This document shows positions 56,111-64,000 of a stretch of 64,000 nt of DNA, piece after piece (the first letter of the stretch is position 1; every line of letters begins with the position of its first letter). The notes under the pieces are model-generated. The model had not been told where the DNA came from. It made no database searches and saw nothing but the letters and a program-made list of their open reading frames with translations. Source of the stretch: Aphanomyces cochlioides. Its lineage: Eukaryota; Oomycota; Saprolegniomycetes; Saprolegniales; Verrucalvaceae. The stretch lies in the NCBI GenBank assembly GCA_019828595.1, contig JAHQRK010000034.1, forward strand, positions 485,331 to 549,330. The letters run 5' to 3'. Position numbers and translations under genes: made by a program.

Positions 56111-56576
56111 AGCATTGCAAGAGGGCACAAGATGCGGGGGTTGCGGAGGGTCTTGCATCCCCTGCCCAACAGGAAAAGTGGCTGTAGGGTATTTCAGGAT
56201 GGTCCATATCATGAGCCATAGTAACCATAGGGATTTTCAATTTCAAACCATATCTGAACAAATATTTATTCATGCATCACCACAAGCCACCCTGACATGA
56301 TGCGATACCAAAAAAATGGTTGAGCGGCGTGTCACTCGTGATTGCATGAAGATTCACACCAATCCATTAGGGTGTCAACTCCACATCATAGCAAGCATGG
56401 GGCATGACAGAACAGAGCCAAAGTTGTCAATTTCCATTAAACAATTGGCCATTCTGCGTAACTGTTAGAACTCATTCCAGCTGTCTCAACGTCGAAAGCG
56501 CGCCAAATATCCTTGATTTCAAGCAGTTAGATCGGTTAAGCCAAACATCCACAATTATTTTTCTTTCCTCCGCACC

Positions 56577-58221
56577 ATGGCTTCCAATTCTTCAAACAAC
56601 GCTGCACCAAGCAATACTTCCAGTGACTCATACGATCGGTCAATCTTGCCAACTGCTCATGCGAATGCATTGACAGCATCTGCTGCACCTGCAGCGCCTG
56701 TTGATGGCGTCATTCATCCATACGTACAACCATGCCACTCGACATTTGCCCCAGCTCAAGCTGTTAGTGCATCGCCTACAGTGATTTTATCTCCAGGAGT
56801 CGTGGTCGTGGCTGTGGTCAAGGTCGAGCTGCTCAATCTTTGCCGCCAATCCGGCAGTCACCACGGTTAGCTGCTACTGCGAATGCTCAAGCTCGCGCTG
56901 CTGCGGATGACGCACGAAGGAAGCAATCAGAAGATACCATTGCTGACATTGAAGCAGTTGGAGCAAGAATGGCTGAAGCAGCCAAGGCACAGCAAGAAAC
57001 CATTGAAAGAAGAAACAAACAGCATGAAGATGGCATGGCAGATGCATTGCTGACCCAATCTGACACCTAAGCGTCTCCATCGTGCCGAGAAGTCACACGA
57101 AGGACAGATCTCTCCAACTGCGTCTCGATCATTGTCAAGCCATCCAGACACGAAAAAACCGCGTCACAATTCACATCCAAGTCCAACAAAATCGCATATT
57201 GAGAGCCTCGAAGGGCAAATCCGACAAGCACGTAAAGAATTCGATGATGCTCGGGCTACTTACGTCGAGCAGAGAAGACAGATTGACGCCAAGCAGAAGC
57301 AAATCGAAGACATGGGCGAAGAGATCGCAGAAGAGCGAGAAAATATTCATCAACTCAAAAAACAAGTCGATGACATGGCTCTCAAGTGGCGCGATTTGGG
57401 GATGAGTTCAGAGAAATTGGAGCCCGCGTCGGCACATTGGAATCGTTGCAATCTGCTCTGGAAGCCAAGGTGAATCAAGCCATCCAAACACCGCAGACGG
57501 CACTGGAAAATCAAGCAAGCCAAACTGGTGTGACAGGTAGTGCTGGATGATCTGTACCCCCTGTCAATCTATCAATCTAGGTGTAACATTGGCCGAAGTC
57601 AATGACACAATCCAGAATCAAGTGAACCAACGGCTGACGGGTCAAGCAGGGCAATTTCTTCGGGATGTCGATGCTATGGCAGCTGATGCTTACGCTTTTG
57701 CTTCTGCTACTAATCAAGATGAAGCAATCGTGAAGGCTAGCCTGGGGATACTGAAGGGAATCTTTGAACAATCGGCTGCTCGAATATCAACATCGGCTGG
57801 TCAAGTGGTCTCTCCTTCTGAACGTTTCTGCCTAGCAAGAAATACCGCCACCCATGCTCCATGTCAAAACGCGTACTCAACATGCCAATATCGTCTTTCT
57901 GGTGTTCACACGGACGAAATTCCGTCAATCGAGCCAAACCGTCCATGTGGTTACGACAAGACTCATCGCAAAAACCCTTGTTGAAACGCTTCACACAAGT
58001 GCAAATTTGTCAAGCATGTGCTGTGGCGATTCTACCTTTACCGCACTGGCCAAGTGGTTCCGGCTCGACAAGAGCAAGCACAAATGGACGAATTTGAACG
58101 CACCCATGGGACGGAAGTGTTGAACCAGTACCGCGCTCAAGTGGCGGATTTGTACCAGCAACAAGAGGAAGACGAAGAGGAGAACAAAGACCAGAACGAG
58201 GGATATGAAGAAGCCGAATAG
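56577..58221 (+). pseudogene. Decayed coiled-coil gene, unrecognised (gag-like?)
   Basis: ATG 56577 (MASNSSNNAAPSNTSSD) starts a Ser/Ala-rich region, then in shifted frames RGRGCGQGRAAQSLPPIRQ and a long charged coil (56900-57060), SHIESLEGQIRQARKEFDDA and KKQVDDMALKWRDLG (57190-57405), LAEVNDTIQNQVNQRL (57590-57640), and an acidic end at 58221 (EEDEEENKDQNEGYEEAE). At least four frame changes. The order of disordered lead, coiled coil and acidic tail would suit a retroelement gag, but there is no zinc knuckle or capsid motif. Function unknown. Confidence 0.45.
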
Positions 58222-58570
58222 CTTCATCTTGGCATGCCATCTTGTCTTCATGAATCAAACACGAACCAGGATTTCATCATTTCACTAGCAGCAAAGCAGT
58301 TAACGTTGAGTAATACATATTTCTTTTGAGTGATTGAGTTGATGGCTGAATCGTGATCCTTTTTCGCCAACCACTCAAGCGTAGAAGCCCTTTTAAAAGC
58401 AAAATCATATACGCATCTCGCGGCATCACCAACTTTCCCAACCTAATGGGAGGGATGGAGGGTGCCTTCATCAATCATAATAAGCCAGGGTATACAGGGG
58501 TTGCAGAGGAATCTGTACCCCATGTATACCAAAAATTCCTTTGGGTTCCAATTTTCAAGCGAAGACTTTG
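58222..58570. other. Spacer between coiled-coil relic and Gypsy tail
   Basis: About 350 bp with the short word set 'ggtatacaggggttgcagaggaatctgtacccc.tgtatacc' (58490-58530), an imperfect inverted repeat around ggtatac/gtatacc. No gene. Confidence 0.4.
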
Positions 58571-59220
58571 CTAGTCGCCATCAGCCTCTTCCTTCACTTC
58601 CTCTTCTGGAAGAGAAGGGTCCATCTGAGTGCCATCATCTTCATCTGCCTCCACGACAGGGGGATTCACTTCAAGTTGATGATCAATAACCAAATCGGCC
58701 AGATGATTGAATCCTTTCAATTCTCTCTCGAAATCATAAATGAGAGGTGTTGCAGGTATCAACAGCTCGGGCACCCAAACCCATGCACCAGTGGGAGTGT
58801 ATCGCACTTCATATTCTTTAACTTTTTCTCCACTTGCTTCATCTACTAATCGCGAGCTTCTTATATCAAGAATTGGTCGTCGATTGACTTCTCGTGCCTC
58901 CCGTCGCTGAGCTTGTTGTGACAGAGCTGGCGAGGTCATATCTTGTCTTGGCACTGCTGATAGTGAAGGTGGTGGTTGTCCATCAACTTCGAATGAATCA
59001 TCTGCCAAAACCATTTCAACATCGAAATCCACAGGGTTAGCACCAGCCACAAGGTCCACTGGACGATCGAAATAATTCCGTCGTAGTCGCAGGCGTGAAT
59101 CGTGAACATTTGCATGAAACCTATAGTTCCTTCCATCTTCGGCAATCTTCGGGCAGCTGATCGTTGTGAATTTCTGCTCTCAACCGTTGGGCTTGTTCAA
59201 TCAAATCTTTAGTCAACCCT
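58571..59220 (-). pseudogene. Ty3/Gypsy pol C-terminus (integrase end), truncated
   Basis: Minus-strand pieces: LIEQAQRLRAEIHNDQLPED (to a TAG near 59127), then in another frame FHANVHDSRLRLRRNYFDRPVD and the open frame 59059-58571 with RPILDIRSSRLVDEAS, KVKEYEVRYTPTGAWVW and FERELKGFNHLAD, ending in an acidic tail. This is the chromodomain-like C-terminal end of Gypsy integrases. Everything 5' is missing, because the coding relic ends where the first TTTGGGGG sequence begins (59273). Confidence 0.6.
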
Positions 59221-59280
59221 CGGCAGTATAGATATTGTTGCTACATTCGCATTCTCCACCTCCAATTACTGGTTTGGGGG

Positions 59281-59757
59281 TAAGCAGGGAGAGGCGACGG
59301 GACCACGCGAGCGAAGCGAGCTTTGTCACAAAGGGGTGAATTAAAAATTAACGCTACAACTACGGAGCGAAGCGACCACGCGCTTTAGCGCGTCACGCCC
59401 GAAGGGCGTCCGGAGGGTCTGGGAGGCGGAGCCTCCCAGGGCTCGTTTTAATTGGTTGTAGGCACTCGTAATCTAATTTCATTGGTCCTTTCGTTTGCCT
59501 TCTTCAGTGTGAGTTATGTCGCTGATTGTGCAAGCATGAAGTGACTGAGGGGATCAGTTAGTCAGTTCAGAAGCTTGCCAGCTTTATCCGGATATCCGGA
59601 TAAGGGGGATTTGGGGGCCCCGGGGGGATTTCGGGGGCCCCTGGGGGGATTTCCATGGGGGAAGTTCCTTGGGGAGGAAGTTCCATGGAAGTTTGGGGTT
59701 TAGGGGTTTCGGGGTTGGGGGTTTCGGGTGTTGGTGGTTTGGGGGTGTTGGTGGTTT
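59281..59757. repeat. Terminal unit 1
   Basis: Starts TAAGCAGGGAGAGG directly after TTTGGGGG (59273-59280). Contains hairpins (ACGCGC TTTA GCGCGT; ACGCCC GAA GGGCGT; a 9-bp stem with 3-base loop at 59419-59439), a perfect 20-bp palindrome at 59584-59603 (TTATCCGGAT and its complement), then G-rich sequence (ggggccccgggggg) ending in degenerate TTTGGGG/TTTCGGGG words. Confidence 0.85.
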
Positions 59758-59770
59758 GGGGGTTTGGGGG

Positions 59771-60230
59771 TAAGCAGGGAGAGGCGACGGGACCACGCGA
59801 GCGAAGCGAGCTTTGTCACAAAGGGGTGAATTAAAAATTAACGCTACAACTACGGAGCGAAGCGACCACGCGCTTTAGCGCGTCACGCCCGAAGGGCGTC
59901 CGGAGGGTCTGGGAGGCGGAGCCTCCCAGGGCTCGTTTTAATTGGTTGTAGGCACTTGTAATCTAATTTCATTGGTCCTTTCGTTTGCCTTCTTCAGTGT
60001 GAGTTATGTCGCTGATTGTGCAAGCATGAAGTGACTGAGGGGATCAGTTAGTCAGTTCAGAAGCTTGCCAGCTTTATCCGGATATCCGGATAAGGGGGAT
60101 TTGGGGGCCCCGGGGGGATTTTCGGGGGCCCCTGGGGGGATTTCCATGGGGGAAGTTCCTTGGGGAGGAAGTTCCATGGAAGTTTGGGGTTTAGGGGTTT
60201 CGGGGTTGGGGGTTTCGGGGGTTGGTGGTT
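59771..60230. repeat. Terminal unit 2
   Basis: Nearly identical to unit 1, starting 490 bp later. Palindrome at 60074-60093. Its right end passes into degenerate G-rich repeats (tttaggggtttcggggttggggg) that meet the 3' end of the retroelement at 60231. It differs from unit 1 at single bases, such as cactcgtaatc versus cacttgtaatc. Confidence 0.85.
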
Positions 60231-60231
60231 T

Positions 60232-60281
60232 CACCCCGACACCTGTACTAGTTGTCGAGTAGACTAGCAGGTGTCGGGGTG
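60232..60281. repeat. Perfect 14-bp stem hairpin at the 3' end of the RT gene
   Basis: CACCCCGACACCTG at 60232-60245 pairs with its exact inverse at 60268-60281. Inside the 22-base loop CTAGT and ACTAG can extend the stem. It overlaps the last codons and the stop (60250-60248) of the reverse transcriptase, right before the G-rich junction. Confidence 0.85.
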
Positions 60282-61996
60282 GTGTCTAGTTTGAGTCGAG
60301 ATGGACTAAGTTTAGACTTTAAGGTTGGTGGTTTGAGATAGCATATTGCTATGCGATCTACCCCGATTTGTCGTAGACCTTCTTTATATGAATCAAAGTA
60401 TAATAGTCTCTTCAATTCGTGAGAAGAAGGCCCGTTTGGATCATACGGAACTTTATAGTATATGACTTTCTCATGTGCTTTTGGTTTCGTGACTGCGTCA
60501 AGTGCCTGACGAAACAGTCGTAAGAGAAGTTCCTTTCGGTAGCCTCTATACATAAGGCGAGTCAAAAGCTTGTTAATAAAGTCTTTAAAGTCACTATCGC
60601 GAGGGTTTTGTTTGCGATATTTCTTTACAAGTCCGTATAGGAGTCCTTTGAGTACACCAGGAGGATGTGCACTTGTTGCAGGGATGTATAAATACAGGTT
60701 AAGAGCCTTTTGATGGGTTCTATGTGTGTACTTTGATCCGTCTTTGATCACCCATAAATCCAGGAAGGGGATAGTGTTTGAATCCAGTGTATGGGTGAAA
60801 CTTAGCTTCGATTCTCGTCGGAATAGTGCAAAGAGGTGATTTGCAAGAAACCGATTGGTCGAGAAATTACGAACGATGAAGAATCCATCGTCAATGTATC
60901 GAGTGTAGTACTTCAGTTGGGAAGTAAACATGGGAAGTAGTACTGTTTCCTCAAAATAAGCTAGATACAGTGAAGCGTACGTGGGTGCAACGGGAGTTCC
61001 CATGGCTGTACCATTTATTTGAAGCCATGTTGTATCGCCGAATGTGAAATAGTTGGACGTGAGAAGTAACTGCAGTCCATTTACAATGGCGTCACACCAT
61101 GGATCGTCTCTTACAATGTACTGTATGATATGTATTGCTCGATCTGTAGGGATGTTTGTATACAGAGAGGTTACATCGTACGTGACAAGCATATCATCAT
61201 CATCCGCATCCAACGTCGAAATGACATCGATAAAGGAGTCGGAATCTCTGAGATATGATTGTGTTTGCAAGAGGTATGGTTTCAGTTTGAAGTCCAACCA
61301 CTTAGACAAGCCTTCAAATATAGTGTATGTGTTGGACACTATAGGCCTTAGTTGAAGGGTAGGCTTGTGGACTTTAGCCAAAGCATAGAATTTATTGATA
61401 TCCTTAAATTCCAGTTCATGTTGGATGATTTTTGTGTCTTTCCAATCATGTCGATGACTGTAGTCGTCGCGAATCGTTTGGTAGAAGCGTCTGACGCGCG
61501 TGCGTAACAAACGAACGACTGCATTGAGTGGTGATAGGGATCTACTGTATGTTGTAGTGTCTCGTAAGTGTGTGAGACACCACTGGATGTATTGTTCTCT
61601 GGTCATAATAGCTGGACCAAGATTTTTATCCGTGGATAATACATGTAGATTGGACGTTCGAATTAGTCTAAGGAGAGCTTTGTGTTCACGGTTCAAGTTG
61701 GACTTATTTCGTGAAGGTAGCACGATAGATCTAAGAGCTAATCGAGTTGTGTCTAAAGCCTCTTCCAGTATGCGGGACGCTGGAGGTGGCTGAAAAGAAG
61801 CGTTCCGAACGTAGACCGGAGATGGTTTCCATTCGCGTTTCCTCTTATTAGACGAATTGGCAAGAGTTTCTGTCGCATGCATATTTTTTGGACCGGTGTC
61901 GGTCACTCGCGGGACAAGATGCATATTTTTTCTAGAGTTAGCATCTGACCTTTCGAAAAGATATTTTAGTCGAATGGTTCGTTCAAAGTAATCCAT
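60248..61996 (-). CDS. Penelope-like reverse transcriptase (582 aa), no GIY-YIG domain
   Basis: Motifs in order: DKNLGPAIM (about 123-131, typical of Penelope-like elements), YALAKVHK (204-211), RPIVSN (217-222), YDVTSLYTNIP with the first catalytic Asp (about D274), GTAMGTPVAP (329-338), YIDDGF with the catalytic Asp pair (367-372), NTIPFLDL (407-414) and a thumb-like YLYIPATSAHPPG (435-447). About 130 residues follow without any GIY-YIG endonuclease motif. Penelope-like elements of the Athena/Coprina kind lack this endonuclease and insert at telomeres (established). The region just N-terminal, with LGLGLKFCPTPRH, lies in a different frame (61966-62223). The frame has no internal stop, so it is intact apart from that junction. 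Confidence 0.88.
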   Translation of the reverse strand: MDYFERTIRLKYLFERSDANSRKNMHLVPRVTDTGPKNMHATETLANSSNKRKREWKPSPVYVRNASFQPPPASRILEEALDTTRLALRSIVLPSRNKSNLNREHKALLRLIRTSNLHVLSTDKNLGPAIMTREQYIQWCLTHLRDTTTYSRSLSPLNAVVRLLRTRVRRFYQTIRDDYSHRHDWKDTKIIQHELEFKDINKFYALAKVHKPTLQLRPIVSNTYTIFEGLSKWLDFKLKPYLLQTQSYLRDSDSFIDVISTLDADDDDMLVTYDVTSLYTNIPTDRAIHIIQYIVRDDPWCDAIVNGLQLLLTSNYFTFGDTTWLQINGTAMGTPVAPTYASLYLAYFEETVLLPMFTSQLKYYTRYIDDGFFIVRNFSTNRFLANHLFALFRRESKLSFTHTLDSNTIPFLDLWVIKDGSKYTHRTHQKALNLYLYIPATSAHPPGVLKGLLYGLVKKYRKQNPRDSDFKDFINKLLTRLMYRGYRKELLLRLFRQALDAVTKPKAHEKVIYYKVPYDPNGPSSHELKRLLYFDSYKEGLRQIGVDRIAICYLKPPTLKSKLSPSRLKLDTTPTPASLLDN

Positions 61997-62229
61997 ATGT
62001 TCCCCACATCAATGGGTGTGATGTGACGTGGGGTGGGACAGAATTTCAGGCCAAGGCCAAGTAAACGTTGTAAAGCAGCAGGGACCATCGTTTCCGATGG
62101 TGTCAGGTCATGGTAGGCAAGGTTGTAGGGTTCCAAGTCGACAGCACCGACATAGCGACACGCAAATATATTAACTGCATTACGTATCGTCGACGCTGAA
62201 GGGTCAATCGCATTGTTGACCAAGACTAG
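61966..62229 (-). CDS. N-terminal part of the reverse transcriptase in a -1-related frame
   Basis: The frame ends at a TAA (61968-61966), overlapping the RT ATG (61996) by 31 bp. It encodes LQRLLGLGLKFCPTPRHITP, the conserved pre-RT segment of Penelope-like elements. There is no ATG of its own near the start (first usable codon TTG 62223), and the frame is open upstream into the end of ORF1. Shifting from this frame into the RT frame needs a -1 step, and so does shifting from ORF1 into this frame. No classical slippery heptamer was recognised. Either two point deletions/insertions or translational recoding. Confidence 0.7.
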   Translation of the reverse strand, partial: LVLVNNAIDPSASTIRNAVNIFACRYVGAVDLEPYNLAYHDLTPSETMVPAALQRLLGLGLKFCPTPRHITPIDVGNIWITLNEPFD

Positions 62230-63203
62230 TTGTCTTTCTTGGCGTGTTTCTTCTGGCTCGGTTGAGCCGGCTGTTTTTTCTTGGGTGCGCCGCCTGCTGC
62301 GCCTTTCGGCGTTTCGTTGCGTTTCTTTGGCTTGCCGTTGCTTCCGCCTTGCGGCGGACCTCGGGCTTTTCCTCCACCTTCGTTTCGGGGAGTTGGCGTC
62401 TTTCCATTCTTCCCAATCGGTTTGCCAGGCCGATTGGGCGGGTCGTTTAAAGAGCGTCGATCAACTTTGTCCTTTAACGCAGAACGTAACAAGTTTACTT
62501 CTTTACGTAAAGCGCTAACATTCTTGGAAATTTCGCGTTTGACTAGTTGTCCCACGAGGATGTCGTTGGGAGTGTCAACTTCCATGGCTTCGGCGGCGGC
62601 TCGGGCGGCGGCAACTTCGGCTTTCTTCATTTCGCGAGCTTGGCTTTCGAGGACGTGCTTGTAGCAAGCGTTGTTGAGCGCATCATTTAAAAAGGACACA
62701 GAAAGGGAAAGATCTTGTTGAAAATTTTGTTTTATTAAATTGATATCTAGCCCTCCAGCGGCCAGAACCCCAGGCCTCCCCGGGTTGGCGTTCGCGGCAG
62801 CGCTGTCGAGGGATGAGCTACAAGATTCAAAATACCTTTTGAGTTGGTCCACATAGGACGCACGCATTTGTGGCAGGGTGGCTTCAAGGGCGGCGAGCTC
62901 GGCTCGAGCGGATGCCTTGATTGTTGCGTGGAGGGCGGCTTCGTTGGCGGCGAGTTGGCTCGCAAACTGAGTCTTGAGTGCGGTGGCCTGGGCTGGGTTC
63001 ACGGCTTCCAGCATGGCAGATGTTTTCAGGTCCATCTTGGTGGCGATGGATCTTGGCGCACGGGCGTCGAGGCGGGCGATGGCGTTTCGCTTGGCTTCGA
63101 TTCGACGCAGGAGGGCAGAGAACTCTCGGACGCAGTTGGTCACGAGGTTGACGGCTTGGGGCGGCGGGCTGCGAGCCTGGGCGGTTGCTACAGGCGAGTC
63201 CAT
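62226..63203 (-). CDS. Retroelement ORF1, coiled coil with basic tail (325 aa)
   Basis: ATG 63203 (MDSPVATAQARSPPPQ). Heptad-like Ala/Leu/Arg stretches at about residues 20-125 (SALLRRIEAKRNAIARL; ASARAELAALEATL) and 150-215 predict coiled coils. From about residue 240 it is strongly basic and Gly/Pro-rich (PNRPGKPIGKNGKTPTPRN ... KKRNETPKG, KKKQPAQPSQKKHAKKDN). This is the layout of nucleic-acid-binding ORF1 proteins of retroelements. TAG at 62228-62226. It begins only 34 bp after unit 3, so unit 3 probably supplies the promoter/5' UTR. High local G+C. Confidence 0.75.
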   Translation of the reverse strand: MDSPVATAQARSPPPQAVNLVTNCVREFSALLRRIEAKRNAIARLDARAPRSIATKMDLKTSAMLEAVNPAQATALKTQFASQLAANEAALHATIKASARAELAALEATLPQMRASYVDQLKRYFESCSSSLDSAAANANPGRPGVLAAGGLDINLIKQNFQQDLSLSVSFLNDALNNACYKHVLESQAREMKKAEVAAARAAAEAMEVDTPNDILVGQLVKREISKNVSALRKEVNLLRSALKDKVDRRSLNDPPNRPGKPIGKNGKTPTPRNEGGGKARGPPQGGSNGKPKKRNETPKGAAGGAPKKKQPAQPSQKKHAKKDN

Positions 63204-63236
63204 CCTTAGGCGGGTCGGTCGGGACGGGTTTGGGGG

Positions 63237-63650
63237 TAAGCAGGGAGAGGCGACGGGACCACGCGAGCGAAGCGAGCTTTGTCACAAAGGGGTGAATTAA
63301 AAATTAACGCTACAACTACGGAGCGAAGCGACCACGCGCTTTAGCGCGTCACGCCCGAAGGGCGTCCGGAGGGTCTGGGAGGCGGAGCCTCCCAGGGCTC
63401 GTTTTAATTGGTTGTAGGCACTTGTAATCTAATTTCATTGGTCCTTTCGTTTGCCTTCTTCAGTGTGAGTTATGTCGCTGATTGTGCAAGCATGAAGTGA
63501 CTGAGGGGATCAGTTAGTCAGTTCAGAAGCTTGCCAGCTTTATCCGGATATCCGGATAAGGGGGATTTGGGGGCCCCGGGGGGATTTTCGGGGGCCCCTG
63601 GGGGGATTTCCATGGGGGAAGTTCGTTGGGGAGGAAGTTCCATGGAAGTT
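63237..63650. repeat. Terminal unit 3
   Basis: Third near-identical copy, again starting TAAGCAGG directly after TTTGGGGG (63229-63236). Palindrome at 63540-63559. Its right end (ccatggaagtttgggg) leads straight into the regular TTTGGGGG array. It lies on the 5' side of the retroelement genes. Confidence 0.85.
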
Positions 63651-64000
63651 TGGGGTTTGGGGGTTTGGGGGTTTGGGGGTTTGGGGGTTTGGGGGTTTGG
63701 GGGTTTGGGGGTTTGGGGGTTTGGGGGTTTGGGGGTTTGGGGGTTTGGGGGTTTGGGGGTTTGGGGGTTTGGGGGTTTGGGGGTTTGGGGGTTTGGGGGT
63801 TTGGGGGTTTGGGGGTTTGGGGGTTTGGGGGTTTGGGGGTTTGGGGGTTTGGGGGTTTGGGGGTTTGGGGGGGGTTTGGGGGTTTGGGGGTTTGGGGGTT
63901 TGGGGGTTTGGGGGTTTGGGGGTTTGGGGGTTTGGGGGTTTGGGGGTTTGGGGGTTTGGGGGTTTGGGGGTTTGGGGGTTTGGGGGTTTGGGGGTTTGGG
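63643..64000 (+). repeat. (TTTGGGGG)n array, telomere-like
   Basis: About 43 tandem copies of the octamer TTTGGGGG reach the end of the window with one visible irregularity (extra Gs near 63865-63872). The G-rich strand points to the right end. Known oomycete telomeres are TTTAGGG, so this is either a variant telomere, a degenerate subtelomeric array, or a satellite. Confidence 0.85.

Larger units (their letters stand above)
59273..64000 (-). mobile_element. Telomere-like terminal region with Penelope-like retroelement
   Basis: Composite region: TTTGGGGG, unit 1, G-rich spacer, unit 2, G-rich spacer, retroelement genes (minus strand), TTTGGGGG, unit 3, long TTTGGGGG array. The G-rich strand runs 5'-3' to the right, as at a right chromosome end. 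Coding polarity is leftward, with the element's 3' end inward. Units 2 and 3 flank the coding part as direct repeats, as the pseudo-LTRs of Penelope-like elements do. Unit 1 fits a 5'-truncated head-to-tail copy. Confidence 0.75.

Noticed and set aside
55410..56220. Cysteine-rich secreted protein gene
   Set aside because: Cys codons recur in the two ~320-bp repeats but in different frames with stops; no signal peptide or continuous frame.
59401..59440. Rho-independent terminator (GC stem in terminal units)
   Set aside because: No T-run follows, and the setting is eukaryotic and repetitive.
60190..60300. Hammerhead ribozyme at the Penelope-like 3' end
   Set aside because: On the minus strand GAAAC follows the hairpin, but no CTGANGA core precedes it. 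A CTGAAGA followed by GAAA does occur inside the terminal units (59505-59485, minus), but the eight bases between them do not form a stem II. A covariance-model scan would be needed.
62213..63300. Plus-strand ORFs over the retroelement ORF1
   Set aside because: Shadows of the GC-rich minus-strand ORF1; no motif.
1..64000. CRISPR array, rRNA or tRNA genes
   Set aside because: Tandem repeats here lack unique spacers of constant length, and no rRNA or tRNA signature was recognised by eye; a covariance-model search was not possible.

Overview
This is eukaryotic DNA, most likely from an oomycete close to Aphanomyces or Saprolegnia. I infer this from three things: a dispersed family of START-like plus FYVE-type zinc finger proteins, very short GT-AG introns (37-80 bp), and a mix of DNA transposons (Crypton, Merlin, PIF/Harbinger, pogo, Tc1/mariner, hAT) with Copia, Gypsy, Helitron and Penelope-like elements. 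I saw no rRNA, tRNA, operon or CRISPR array. Nearly everything is either a mobile element or a member of the zinc finger family.

Layout. 1-720: 3' end of a pogo-like transposase. 960-2801: mariner-like element with TIRs, an 80-bp intron and one nonsense codon. 3377-4630: FYVE/START gene 1. 6291-8390: a Crypton tyrosine recombinase that becomes one open 660-codon reading frame when three 37-42 bp introns are removed. 9879-11445: Merlin element with 29-bp TIRs and a perfect 8-bp target duplication. 12233-14849: PIF/Harbinger with two decayed genes. 15944-17230: FYVE/START gene 2, beside a hAT tail. 19551-20410 and 21551-22146: non-autonomous relatives of the mariner-like element. 22282-27516: Copia element with identical LTRs, inserted in a Helitron and carrying a 1.55-kb internal inversion. 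28838-29456: Harbinger MITE. 29884-31104: FYVE/START gene 5. 31470-32201: pogo deletion derivative. 36569-39268: a second Harbinger-type element with convergent genes. 40672-45440: two hAT wrecks around a Tc1 element. 46711-54615: three more FYVE/START genes (one truncated) and scattered fragments, plus a multi-arm inverted-repeat structure. 54616-59270: decayed repeats, a coiled-coil relic and the tail of a Gypsy pol.

The right end (59273-64000) is the most interesting part. It has three copies of a ~460-bp unit, each preceded by TTTGGGGG, and a Penelope-like retroelement with a reverse transcriptase but no GIY-YIG endonuclease. The window then runs into a TTTGGGGG array of about 350 bp. The retroelement's 3' end faces inward and its 5' end faces the array. 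That is the polarity expected if an endonuclease-deficient Penelope-like element primes on the G-rich 3' overhang of a chromosome end. I read this as a telomere or subtelomere with a TTTGGGGG-type repeat, partly built by retroelements.

The six FYVE/START genes are probably the only host-type genes. Genes 1, 2 and 3 share a two-exon structure with a 42-46 bp intron after the first 36-37 codons; genes 4 and 5 (and the 5' part of gene 6) run through that position without it. Coordinates of splice sites come from reading GT-AG pairs that restore family-consistent frames; they are not backed by transcripts.
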